Source of the DNA: Phenylobacterium sp. J367
GTDB lineage: Bacteria > Pseudomonadota > Alphaproteobacteria > Caulobacterales > Caulobacteraceae
Direction of reading: 5' to 3'
Assembly (NCBI RefSeq): GCF_024699985.1
Contig: NZ_JAJONA010000001.1
Location: forward strand, 1,674,001 to 1,738,000
Length of the DNA stretch: 64,000 bases
Shown here: one piece after another, positions 46,113 through 53,867 of the stretch
Layout: each line of letters starts with the position of its first letter
Position numbering within the stretch: the first letter of the stretch is position 1
Position numbers and translations under genes: made by a program
The notes under the pieces: generated by a model
Database searches by the model: none
What the model was told of the DNA's origin: nothing
What the model saw: the letters and a program-made list of their open reading frames with translations, nothing else

Positions 46113-47939
46113 TCATTTCGTCCGCGCCACCCAGGCGTCGACCTCGGTTTCGAGGACGTCGAGGGGCAGGGCGCCGTTGGCGAGGACCACCTCGTGGAAG
46201 GCCTTGAGGTCGAACTTCGGGCCGAGCTGCGTCTTGGCCTTCTCGCGCAGCTCCAGGATCCTGAGCTGGCCGACCTTGTAGCTGGTCGCCTGGCCGGGGT
46301 TGGTGAAGTAGCGGTCGGTCTCCGACTGGATGTCCCGTTCGGAGAGCAGGGTGTTGTCGCGCAGGTACTGGACGACCTGATCCCGGCTCCAGCGCTTGGC
46401 GTGCGCCCCGGTGTCGACGACGAGGCGCGCCGCCCGCCAGAGCTCCAGCGAGAGCCGGCCGAAGTCGTTGTAGGGGTCCTGGTAGAAGCCGGCCTCCTTG
46501 GCGAGCTTCTCGGCGTAGAGGCCCCAGCCCTCCAGGTAGGCGCCGTAGTAGGCGTACCTGCGGAACATCGGCAGGCCCTGCTGCTCCTGGGCGCGGGCGA
46601 TCTGGAAGTGATGGCCGGGCGCCCCCTCGTGGTAGGCGATGCCCTCCAGTTGCGGCTTCAGCACCTGGGTCATGTCCGACAGGTTCACGTAGAAGATCGC
46701 CGGCCTGGAGCCGTCCGGGGCCCCCTGGTTGTAGAAGGCCACGGACGCGGTCTTCTCGCGGAACGGCTCGACGGCGCGCACCTCCAGCGCCTGTTTCGGC
46801 AGCGCCGAGAACTGGCGGTCGGCCACGGCCATGTAGTCGGCGATGATCTTCTTGGCGTCGGCCAGGTACTGCTGTTTGCCGGCGTCGGTGTTCGGATAGT
46901 GGAACTTCGGGTCGGTCTTCACGTGGGCGAAGAAGGCCGCCAGGTCGCCCTTGAAGCCCACCTTCTGCCGGATCTGGTCCATCTCGGCGCGGACCCGGGC
47001 GACCTCGGAGAGGCCGGTCCGGTGGATCTGGTCGGGGGTGAGCGACGTGGTGGTGAAGAAGGCCACCTGGTCGGCGTAGAAGGCGTCGCCGTCGGGGAGC
47101 GCCCAGACGCCGTTCACGGCGACAGCCTTCTTCGACATGGCCTCCAGCGCGGCGATGTAGCGCTCGTAGCCCGTCTTCCACGGGCCCTTCAGGGCGGCCT
47201 CGCCGTCGGCCAGCAGCTTCGCCTTGGCGGCGTCGTCGGCCTTCAGGGCGGCGACCTTCTTCTTGAAGTCGGCCCAGACGGCGTGGTCGGCGCCGCCGTC
47301 GAACGGCGCGCCCTTGAGCTGGTTCCGGGCGTCGGGGATCACCCGGCCGAAGACGAAGGCCGGCGGCAGGTAGCCCTTGGCGGTGCGCTCGTCGAGGTCG
47401 GCGGCGACCTCGTTGGCCACGCGCTCGACGGCCTTCAGGCGCGAGACATAGGCCTCGGCGTCGGCGACGCTGTCGATCCGGTGGGCGTTGATCATCATCA
47501 CCGGCACGCCGTCCAGCGCGCTGCCCGTGGAGGAGACGGCGTAGCCCTGCCAGTACCATTTCGTCTGGCTGCGGGTGGTCGCGACCTGGCGCTCGAAGAG
47601 CTGCATGGACATCCGCGAGGCGGGCGAGAGCTTCGCGGGGTCGAACTCGGCCTTCATGCGGGCGAGGTACTTCTCGCCGATCGCGAGCTGCTTGTCCTGG
47701 GCGGCCTTGGTGTAGTCGCCGAGCTCGCCGTAGCGGACCTTCATGCCGAGCTGGGTCAGGCTCTCCGGGCTCTCCTGGATCACCTCCATGAAGGCCTGCT
47801 GGAAGAGGGTTGCGAGCCGGGCGTCCTCGGACGCGGCCGGCGCGGCGGCGGGCGCGGGCGTCGCGGCCGGCTGGGCCTGGACGGTCGGCGCGGCGAGGCC
47901 GGCGAGAAGCGCGGCGGCGGAAATGGCGATGCGTAACAT
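46113..47939 (-). CDS. DUF885-family secreted metallohydrolase
   Basis: 608 aa, intact. Signal peptide (ISAAALLAGLAAPTVQAQ), long helical body, and the zinc site YHEGAPGHHFQIARA, followed by FRRYAYYGAYLEGWGLYAEKLAKE. The family resembles M3/carboxypeptidase-like zinc hydrolases but most members are uncharacterised. A palindromic CRP-like site and an array of direct repeats lie upstream (48003-48085). Confidence 0.9.
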   Translation of the reverse strand: MLRIAISAAALLAGLAAPTVQAQPAATPAPAAAPAASEDARLATLFQQAFMEVIQESPESLTQLGMKVRYGELGDYTKAAQDKQLAIGEKYLARMKAEFDPAKLSPASRMSMQLFERQVATTRSQTKWYWQGYAVSSTGSALDGVPVMMINAHRIDSVADAEAYVSRLKAVERVANEVAADLDERTAKGYLPPAFVFGRVIPDARNQLKGAPFDGGADHAVWADFKKKVAALKADDAAKAKLLADGEAALKGPWKTGYERYIAALEAMSKKAVAVNGVWALPDGDAFYADQVAFFTTTSLTPDQIHRTGLSEVARVRAEMDQIRQKVGFKGDLAAFFAHVKTDPKFHYPNTDAGKQQYLADAKKIIADYMAVADRQFSALPKQALEVRAVEPFREKTASVAFYNQGAPDGSRPAIFYVNLSDMTQVLKPQLEGIAYHEGAPGHHFQIARAQEQQGLPMFRRYAYYGAYLEGWGLYAEKLAKEAGFYQDPYNDFGRLSLELWRAARLVVDTGAHAKRWSRDQVVQYLRDNTLLSERDIQSETDRYFTNPGQATSYKVGQLRILELREKAKTQLGPKFDLKAFHEVVLANGALPLDVLETEVDAWVARTK

Positions 47940-48002
47940 GAGGCCCCCAGACGATACGGCGGCGACCTTACGCGAGCCGGCGGGTCCGATAAGTGAATTC
48001 TT

Positions 48003-48055
48003 GGCAAGGGTCGCTCCGCGGGGGCAAGGGTTGCTGGCACGGGGGCAAGGGCTGC
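48003..48055. repeat. Three phased direct repeats of GGCAAGGG
   Basis: GGCAAGGGTCGC, GGCAAGGGTTGC and GGCAAGGGCTGC start at 48003, 48023 and 48044, i.e. 20 and 21 bp apart, two helical turns. They lie between the DUF885 gene and the CRP-like palindrome. Looks like a multi-site operator; too few and too short for a CRISPR array. Confidence 0.5.
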
Positions 48056-48069
48056 GCCGCGGCCCTGTC

Positions 48070-48085
48070 TGTGACCGCGGTCACA
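48070..48085. promoter_or_regulatory. CRP-type operator (perfect palindrome)
   Basis: TGTGA-CCGCGG-TCACA, an exact match to the CRP consensus form and an 18-bp palindrome with the flanking C/G. It sits 138 bp upstream of the DUF885 gene and 86 bp upstream of the GTG at 48163. Confidence 0.65.
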
Positions 48086-48162
48086 GGACTTCGCGGCGGG
48101 CGGGCAGGCAGCATCGCCGACGTGGGGCGCTTGGGGTGCGGCCCTGCGGGGAGTTGGACAGC

Positions 48163-48564
48163 GTGGGAAGTCTGGGCGCAGCGGCGCGGCGGGGGACGAC
48201 GGGCCATGCCCTGGAGGCGGCCATCCTGACCGGCGCGGACATGCTGAGCGGCGAGAGTTTCGCCCAGCTTGCGGGGTTCGCGCCCGCCGAACTCGACCGG
48301 CGGCGCCTGGGCCGCGAGGTCCTGGCGTTCGATGTGGGCGCGGGCTGTATCCGCGCCCCCATGTGGCAGGTGGGCGGCGACCGGTCGCTGCTTCCCGCCC
48401 TGCCGGCGCTCTTCGACCTGCTCGGCGACGACCCGTGGCAGGTCTATCTGTTCCTCACCACCCCGCACCCGGAGTTCGGCTGGGACGCGCCGCTGCACAC
48501 GCTGCGCCGGGGCGTGACGGCGCCGGTCCTGGCGGCGGCCGTGATCCACCCGGTCGCCGGGTGA
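48163..48564 (+). CDS. ParS/MbcA/Xre-type antitoxin-domain protein (orphan)
   Basis: 133 aa from the GTG at 48163 (CGGGGAG upstream); an in-frame ATG exists at 48241. The C-terminal half fits the DUF2384 toxin-binding domain: CIRAPMWQV, LLPALPALFDLLGDDPWQVYLFLTTPHPEFG, and PLHTLRRGVTAPVLAAA. The N-terminal part (DMLSGESFAQLAGFAPAELDRRRLGREVLAF) fits the preceding HTH-like piece. Such proteins neutralise RES-domain toxins, but no RES gene is adjacent. Follows a CRP-type site. Confidence 0.6.
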   Translation: MGSLGAAARRGTTGHALEAAILTGADMLSGESFAQLAGFAPAELDRRRLGREVLAFDVGAGCIRAPMWQVGGDRSLLPALPALFDLLGDDPWQVYLFLTTPHPEFGWDAPLHTLRRGVTAPVLAAAVIHPVAG

Positions 48565-48663
48565 AGCTTATTTTTCGGCCGTAGCGTTCGGTTCCCGGAA
48601 CCAATTCACGAGTTCGTGCGCTTCCGACTGCACCGGGGAACAGATCAAGGAGAGGATATCCCA

Positions 48664-48939
48664 ATGCGCGTCATTACCGCGATCGCCGCCGCCTGCGCGG
48701 CTCTGAGCCTGGCCGCCTGTGGCGAAAGCTCGGCCGACAAGGCCGCCGAAGCCAAGGCCGACAGCCTGGAAGCGCAAGCCGCCGCCACGCCGAACGAGGC
48801 CCAGGAAACCCAGCTCAACGCCCAGGCGGACGCGATCGAGCAACAGGCGGGCAACGCCGACGGCGGCGCCACCACGGCCAACACGCCGAACACCAGCCCG
48901 TCGGACGCCAACATGGCGACCCCGCCGGCCGAAAAGTAG
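48664..48939 (+). CDS. Small lipoprotein
   Basis: 91 aa. Lipobox LSLAACGES after a short signal; the mature part is Ala/Gln/Asn-rich with helix-forming AEAKADSLEAQAA and a Thr/Asn/Pro tail. GGAGAGG RBS. Probably anchored in a membrane; function unknown. Its own terminator follows. Confidence 0.8.
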   Translation: MRVITAIAAACAALSLAACGESSADKAAEAKADSLEAQAAATPNEAQETQLNAQADAIEQQAGNADGGATTANTPNTSPSDANMATPPAEK

Positions 48940-48998
48940 TCGTCCACAGTCAAGAAGTAACGGACCCGCGGTCACGTCGCGGGCCCGAGCGTAAAGAA

Positions 48999-49034
48999 GG
49001 CCTCGCTGCTCACCCCGGGCAGCGAGGCTTTTTT
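48999..49034 (+). terminator. Rho-independent terminator
   Basis: GCCTCGCTGC / GCAGCGAGGC stem with loop TCACCCCGG and then TTTTTT. Sixty bp after the lipoprotein stop; one of the clearest terminators in the window. Confidence 0.85.
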
Positions 49035-49151
49035 GCTGTCTGCGGGCGGGGTTGAGGCCGGCCCTGCCGGATCACTTCACGGCGGCGGCGGCGTCGATGA
49101 AGGCGGCGACCTCGCGCGATCCACCGGCATGGCCTCGCGGCCTGGAACGCG

Positions 49152-49381
49152 GTGGCGGACACCAATTCCGCGGCCATTGCGGCATGCGCGCAGCGCCTAT
49201 GGGGTGTGCGGGCGCGGTGCGGAAGCCGGGCGCGCGACCTGGCGGCCCGGCTACAGGATCGTGGCGATCCGCGCGGCGCCAGGGACGTGCTGGCCCCGAT
49301 CTGGCAGGCCTTCGCCGATGCGGTCGAGACGCGCGACCTGCGCGACGCGCGACGGCTCCTGGCGGGACGGCCCTGGCGGCG
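49152..49381 (+). pseudogene. C-terminal fragment resembling ATPase/adenylate cyclase TPR proteins
   Basis: The segment SRARDLAARLQDRGDPRGARDVLAPIWQAFADAVETRDLRDARRLLAG matches the usual end of predicted-ATPase/cyclase TPR proteins (ARDLLAPVYGWFTEGFDTxDLKEAxALL). Nothing upstream continues it in frame, and the frame runs on across a gene on the other strand. It is best read as a decayed 3' end. The surrounding 49035-49384 holds no other gene that I can support. Confidence 0.45.
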
Positions 49382-49384
49382 CGG

Positions 49385-49525
49385 TCAGGACCGGCCGCCG
49401 AGCATCAGGCGGCCGCGGGTCTCGGGCGGGGCGACAGCCAGATGCTGGGGACGGATGTCGGGGCGGTTCAGGACCTTCCGGCGGCGGTAGACGACCTGGA
49501 AGGTGCGGGGGGTGCGGTTCTTCAC
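49385..49525 (-). CDS. 46-aa basic microprotein
   Basis: GTG start after GGGAGC. MKNRTPRTFQVVYRRRKVLN, then RPDIRPQHLAVAPPETRGRL. The regular codon use of Arg/Pro/Val and clean start support a real gene, but no family is known. Lies 21 bp after the next gene on the same strand. Confidence 0.45.
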   Translation of the reverse strand: MKNRTPRTFQVVYRRRKVLNRPDIRPQHLAVAPPETRGRLMLGGRS

Positions 49526-49546
49526 GGCAAGGCTCCCTTTGCGCCC

Positions 49547-49807
49547 TCAGGCGCACGATTGGAGGGCGCGGACCTTCTCGTAGTCCGGACGCCACATGGG
49601 GAACTGGTCCCGCTCCAGCCTGAGCAGCTCCTGACGGTGCAGCACACGGAGGTCCGGGAACACGAAGGGCCGGCTTTCGGGGAGCGGTGGCGCCGGCTCC
49701 GCCAGGCGGCGCCGGGCGAGGGCGCGGCGGCAGCGGGCGAGGCCGCGGGCGATCCGGACACGGACAGCGCGGCGGGCTTTGCGGGCCTGATCAGGTTGTC
49801 GGGTCAA
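49547..49807 (-). CDS. Small Arg-rich hypothetical protein
   Basis: 86 aa from TTG (GGAGAG 6 bp upstream). N-terminal half Arg/Ala-rich (ARKARRAVRVRIARGLARCRRALARRRL), then a hydrophilic half with VFPDLRVLHRQELLRLERDQFPMWRPDY. May bind nucleic acid or ribosome by charge; that is a guess. Confidence 0.5.
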   Translation of the reverse strand: MTRQPDQARKARRAVRVRIARGLARCRRALARRRLAEPAPPLPESRPFVFPDLRVLHRQELLRLERDQFPMWRPDYEKVRALQSCA

Positions 49808-50128
49808 GAGGCACTCTCCTCGAACTGGGCCATGAAAAGCACAGCCGCGGCTGCGGTTCCGGAGCGGACCGGACCGACGCGATCACGGCTTTGTGGCGCC
49901 GCTTGGCGGACCGGCGTTCGCCGGCCCGGTTTCTGTTCGCCTGAGACCCGGGTTCGGCCACTTCGTCGCGCGGGACGCGGACTTGATCGCACGCCGCGCG
50001 ACGCAAGCGCGCGGGGCCCCCGACTGCGCCTGGCGCGCCCATTCCGGGGCCCCGGGACCTTGCGCGCGCATTCGTGCGTTATGCATCGAAGGGTTGTGGA
50101 ATCAACCTCGGGAGGCGAGCGGCGGGCG
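49808..50128. other. Non-coding-looking stretch
   Basis: About 320 bp with no supported gene, tRNA or terminator. Open frames here are antisense or too arginine-rich. A GGGAGG RBS for the following microprotein lies at its right end. Confidence 0.4.
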
Positions 50129-50230
50129 ATGGCGAGAGTGGTCTTTCGCGTGACCGGCCTGGCGGTGAGCGCCGCGTTCTGCGCCGCCTTCTGGCTGCTG
50201 GTCGCGCGGATGGTGATGGCCGAGGGCTGA
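50129..50230 (+). CDS. 33-aa single-TM microprotein
   Basis: MARVVFRVTGLAVSAAFCAA, then FWLLVARMVMAEG: basic start, one membrane helix. It has a GGGAGG RBS about 11 bp upstream. No family. Similar in size and layout to the microproteins at 55881 and 57449. Confidence 0.45.
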   Translation: MARVVFRVTGLAVSAAFCAAFWLLVARMVMAEG

Positions 50231-50327
50231 ACCCCGCCCGGGCGAGCGGCCATCGCCCCGCGAGGCCCGATCCCCGGTTGCCGATCAGCATATACCGATA
50301 CTTAAGCGTGCGCGTGGACACTCGGCG

Positions 50328-51464
50328 ATGAGCCTCAACGGGCCTAGCGCCCCAGCCACGCGTGAGTCCATGCAGCCGCAAGCCTTGCCCCGCCTCCTGG
50401 TGGTCGACGACACCGAGGACAACCGCATCATCCTGAACCGCCGCTTCACGCGCCTCGGCTACGAGGTGTTGGAGGCCGTGGACGGCCTGTCGGCGCTCAA
50501 CCTGATCGCCCGCGAGCCGTTCGACGTGATCCTGCTGGACATCATGATGCCCGGGATCGACGGCCTGGAGGTGCTGCGCCGGATCCGCGAGGAGCACACC
50601 GAGAACCAGCTCCCGGTGATCATGGTCACCGCCAAGTCGGCGAGCGAGGACGTGGTCGAGGCCCTGCTGATGGGCGCCAACGACTACATCACCAAGCCGG
50701 TGGACATGGAGGTCGCCGCCGCCCGCGTGGAGATGCAGCTCCGCCGCAAGCGCGCCGAGGACCACAGCCGCGCCGCCTACCGCGAGCTGGAGCAGACCCT
50801 GACCGGCCTGCAGGAGTCGATCGAGCAGGCGCAGAACAAGTCCGCCGCCATGACCGACCTCGGCCCCGAGGTGCGCGCGCCGCTGGACGGCCTACTGGGC
50901 GCGGCCCAGGTGCTGACCAAGGTCTGCGACACGCCGGACCTGAAGAAGATGATCACGGTGATCGAGGGCGCCGCCCAGTCGCTGGACCGCCTGGTCGCCG
51001 AGGCGACGACCGACGCCCCGGCCGCGCCCGCCAAGACCCGGAAGAAGGCCCCCGTCACGCCGTCCGGCCGCATCCGCGTGCTGTCCGCCGACGCCGACCC
51101 CGCCCGCCGGCACGGCGTGCGCATGGTGTTCGCCGAGACCGACGTGGAGATCGAGCTCTCCGAGGCCCATTCGGGCGCGGAAGCTGCCCAGTTGGCCAGC
51201 GGCCAGGTGTTCGACCTGATCCTGATGAACGTCGAGATGGGCGACGGCCTGAACGGCGTCCGGGTGATCCGTCGCAACGAGGACGAGGCCGGCCTGCGCC
51301 GCGCGCCGATCCTGGCGGTCTCCAGGGACGGCGGGGCCGCGGCCCAGGCGATCGCCGCCGGCGCGGACCTGCACATGCCCATGCCGATCACCGCGGCCGG
51401 CCTGCTCACCGCGCTCGCCCGCGCGCTCTCCCGCGAGAGCGAAGACCTCAGCGCGGTCGCCTGA
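50328..51464 (+). CDS. Response regulator with phospho-dead HisKA and REC modules
   Basis: 378 aa. REC1 looks active: VDDTEDN, phospho-acceptor D71 in VILLDIMMPG, and YITKP (K123). The middle has a HisKA-like segment where the phosphorylated SHE(L/I)RTPL motif reads GPEVRAPLDGLLGAAQ, so the His is lost. The second REC (about 242-370) has MNVEMG instead of MDVxMP and MPMPI instead of xxKPx. It looks like a scaffold or decoy that binds partners under control of REC1. No output DNA-binding domain. Confidence 0.85.
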   Translation: MSLNGPSAPATRESMQPQALPRLLVVDDTEDNRIILNRRFTRLGYEVLEAVDGLSALNLIAREPFDVILLDIMMPGIDGLEVLRRIREEHTENQLPVIMVTAKSASEDVVEALLMGANDYITKPVDMEVAAARVEMQLRRKRAEDHSRAAYRELEQTLTGLQESIEQAQNKSAAMTDLGPEVRAPLDGLLGAAQVLTKVCDTPDLKKMITVIEGAAQSLDRLVAEATTDAPAAPAKTRKKAPVTPSGRIRVLSADADPARRHGVRMVFAETDVEIELSEAHSGAEAAQLASGQVFDLILMNVEMGDGLNGVRVIRRNEDEAGLRRAPILAVSRDGGAAAQAIAAGADLHMPMPITAAGLLTALARALSRESEDLSAVA

Positions 51465-51468
51465 TCCC

Positions 51469-52114
51469 CTAGCCGGCCGGCGGGGCGACCCGCCGGGCGG
51501 TGAGGATCTTCACGGGCGACACCAGCATCTCGCCCTTCATGGCGCCCTCGCCCCGGCTCGGGTCGACCGGCATGGCGAGGATCTTCTTCACCACATCCAT
51601 CCCCTCGACCACCCGGCCGAAGGCCGCGAAGCCGGCGGCCTTGGGATCCTTCGGGTCTGCGTCGAGGTAGGACTGGTCACCGACGCAGATGAACCAGTCG
51701 GCCTGGGCGGTGCCGGGCGCGTGCCGGCCCATGGCGATCGTCCCGTCCTTGTTCGACAGGCCGGTCTTCAGGGTGCTCTCGTGGGCGATCGGCGGCAGGA
51801 CCTTTTTCGGATCGTTCTGCAGTCCGCCCTGCAGCAGGCCGTAGTCCTTGGGTCCGCCGGGCGCGGTGGACGCCCGGTAGAAGGCCGCGCCGTCGTAGAG
51901 CTTGCGGTCGACGTACTTCAGATAGTTGCCGGCGGTGACCGGTGCGCGGGCGGCGTCGAGCTCCAGAACGATCACGCCCTCGGTGGTGGTCAGGGCCACG
52001 CGCACGGGCGGCGCGGCGGCGGGGGGCCGGCGCTGGCGTCCCGGCGGGCTGGGCGAGCGCCGGGCCGGCGAAGAGCGCGAGCGCGGCGGCGAGGAGGATC
52101 CGGCGGTTAGGCAT
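51469..52114 (-). CDS. Cyclophilin-type peptidylprolyl isomerase, secreted; frameshifted
   Basis: Signal peptide (RRILLAAALALFAGPALAQP), then VRVALTTTEGVIVLELDAARAP, YDGAAFYRAS, LLQGG, IAMGRHAPGTAQADWFI, FAAFGRVVEGMDVV: cyclophilin core. One extra base in the G6 run 52021-52026 breaks the frame in the Pro-rich linker. Periplasmic protein folding. Divergent from the UrcA gene with a CRP-type palindrome between them. Confidence 0.85.
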
Positions 52115-52155
52115 GGACCGCACGCTAGCCCGTCCCACGCCGCGCCAGCAACGGC

Positions 52156-52171
52156 GGTGACAGGTGTCACA
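52156..52171. promoter_or_regulatory. CRP-type operator
   Basis: GGTGA-CAGGTG-TCACA: one mismatch to TGTGA-N6-TCACA. Centre lies 50 bp upstream of the isomerase and 76 bp upstream of the UrcA-family gene. Confidence 0.55.
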
Positions 52172-52238
52172 GCCCGGCGGGAAGCTTCGCCTTAAACCTC
52201 GAGCGTCGCCAGTTCGCGACACGAACGAGGAGAAGACC

Positions 52239-52571
52239 ATGACCAACCGCAAGATGATCGCCGCATCGGCGTTCGCCGCGGCCCTGACGATCGGCGCCGG
52301 CGCGACCGCCGCCGAGGACGTGATGATCGTCCGTACGGGCGACCTGAACGTGTCCAGCCACGCCGGCGCCCGGGCCGCGCTCCGCCGCATCGAGGATGCG
52401 TCCGGCCAGTACTGCGCGCCCGACTACCGCACGACCATGTCGGTGGCCCGGCGCGAGACCATCTACAAGTGCAAGAAGCGGATGACCGAGAAGGCCGTCG
52501 CCGCGCTGGGCGCCCCGCGCGTCACGGCGCTGCTGCAGACCGAGCAGTCCTTCCTGCTCGCCCGGCGTTAG
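52239..52571 (+). CDS. UrcA-family protein
   Basis: 110 aa. Signal peptide (MIAASAFAAALTIGAGATAAE), then DLNVSSHAGARAALRRIEDASGQYC and ARRETIYKCKKRMTEKAV. The paired cysteines (YC, YKC) and R-RI-AA pattern are typical of UrcA proteins, which are best known from Caulobacterales and relatives. Periplasmic, function unknown. GAGGAG RBS, CRP-type site 76 bp upstream. Confidence 0.85.
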   Translation: MTNRKMIAASAFAAALTIGAGATAAEDVMIVRTGDLNVSSHAGARAALRRIEDASGQYCAPDYRTTMSVARRETIYKCKKRMTEKAVAALGAPRVTALLQTEQSFLLARR

Positions 52572-52690
52572 GGGAACGGCGTAACGTGACCGCTTCCGAT
52601 GGTGACGCTTTCGGTGCTAACTTCGCGGCCGGCATAGCCCGGCCGCGAACATCGAGTCCTGCTGTCAGGACCGCTGGGCTGGAGGCGGGC

Positions 52691-53386
52691 GTGACTTCTC
52701 CGGGCGCAGACGATTTCGAGCAGGTCCGCTCGGCGCTGGCGGCGAGCGAGGTGCTGAAGCACATCTCGCCGGCGGCGGCGACCACGCTGGCCCGCCGCGG
52801 CGCTCCCGTCGCCCTGACCGCCGGCGTGCTGCTGGCCCAGGAGGGCGATCCCGGCGACGCCGTGTTCGTCGTGCTCGACGGCGAGGTGGAGATCCGCTCC
52901 ACGACCATCGGCGGCCGCGAGATCCGGCTGACCGCGCTGGGCCGCGGCTCGGTGGTCGGCGAGATGGCCGTCCTCGACGGCGGCCCCCGCTCGGCTGACA
53001 TGGTCGCCACCCGCAAGACCCGGCTGTGGCGCATTCCCCGCGCCGCCCTGATGGATGTGCTGGAGAGCGAGCCCAAGGCCTGCGTCGCCCTGGTCGCCGA
53101 GCTCAGCCGCCGCCTGCGCGCCACCAACGCCGACCTCGAGGCCCGCTCGGCGCTCGACCTCGGCGGCCGCCTCGCCCGCCTGCTCCTCGCCGAGCAGAAC
53201 GCGCGCGGGCTGATCGCGCTCACCCAGACCGAGATGGCCCGCCGCGTCGGCGTCAGCCGCGAGAAGGTCAACCGCAAGCTCCGCGACTGGATGAACGAAG
53301 GCTGGGTCGAACGGACCGCCTCGGGCGTCCGCGTGCTGGTCGCCGACCGCCTGCAGGGCGTGGTGAAGGAACGTCTGAGCGGCTGA
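52691..53386 (+). CDS. Crp/Fnr-family regulator with cAMP-type pocket
   Basis: 231 aa from the GTG at 52691 (GGAGG just upstream). The cNMP-binding domain keeps the phosphate cassette: G90-E91 and R100-S101 in VVGEMAVLDGGPRSA. The C-terminal HTH TQTEMARRVGVSREKVNRKL keeps R190, E191 and R195, equivalent to the CRP residues that read TGTGA. No Fe-S cysteine cluster, so not an FNR-type oxygen sensor. Palindromes of CRP form are clustered nearby, and a class III cyclase lies 0.5 kb downstream. Confidence 0.9.
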   Translation: MTSPGADDFEQVRSALAASEVLKHISPAAATTLARRGAPVALTAGVLLAQEGDPGDAVFVVLDGEVEIRSTTIGGREIRLTALGRGSVVGEMAVLDGGPRSADMVATRKTRLWRIPRAALMDVLESEPKACVALVAELSRRLRATNADLEARSALDLGGRLARLLLAEQNARGLIALTQTEMARRVGVSREKVNRKLRDWMNEGWVERTASGVRVLVADRLQGVVKERLSG

Positions 53387-53456
53387 ACGGGGGTCCGGCC
53401 GCGGGGACGAGTGCTGCGTAGATCAAGTTTATTGGGGAAAGAAGGGGCGACCACAC

Positions 53457-53861
53457 ATGCCGATGTTCCAGACGTTGCTCGGCGAGCTGAACGTTCACAT
53501 GGGCCGCGAGAAGATCGCGGCCCTGGCGAAGAACAAGCATCACTTCGCGCCGGGGAACGACCCGGACTACAGCTTCCTGATGCAGGACCACCCGAAGCTG
53601 GTCACCGCCTGGCAGGGTTACCTGAAGGAGATGCCGCCGGCCATGCGGGCGGGGCTCCGCGCCGTGATCCACGAGGCGCTGTCCACCGAGCCGCCGACCC
53701 AGGTCACCTTCGCGTGGGCTCCGGGCTACGACTACGAGATGACCGTCTGGCAGGCCCCCGATACGAAGATGACGAAGGGCGGCGTCACCGTGCTCATCAA
53801 GAGCCGCTACCCGGACGACGATCACCCGATCGCCGGGCCGAGCGTGGCGAAGTCCAAGTAA
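53457..53861 (+). CDS. Conserved hypothetical protein
   Basis: 134 aa. Mixed alpha/beta with two helices (TLLGELNVHMGREKIAALAKN; HPKLVTAWQGYLKEMPPAMRAGLRAVIHEAL) and a beta-rich end (VTFAWAPGYDYEMTVWQAP, GVTVLIKSRYP). No family known to me. Located between the Crp-type gene and the adenylate cyclase, and co-directional with Crp, so it may belong to the same signalling unit. Confidence 0.7.
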   Translation: MPMFQTLLGELNVHMGREKIAALAKNKHHFAPGNDPDYSFLMQDHPKLVTAWQGYLKEMPPAMRAGLRAVIHEALSTEPPTQVTFAWAPGYDYEMTVWQAPDTKMTKGGVTVLIKSRYPDDDHPIAGPSVAKSK

Positions 53862-53867
53862 CCGGAC

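Noticed and set aside
46035..47936. 633-codon rightward open frame antisense to the DUF885 gene
   Set aside because: Mirror of a well-supported secreted hydrolase; composition Leu/Gly/Val/Arg only.
48003..48055. Direct repeats as a possible CRISPR array
   Set aside because: Repeat core of 8-12 bp, spacing 20-21 bp, only three units, no cas genes: an operator array fits better.
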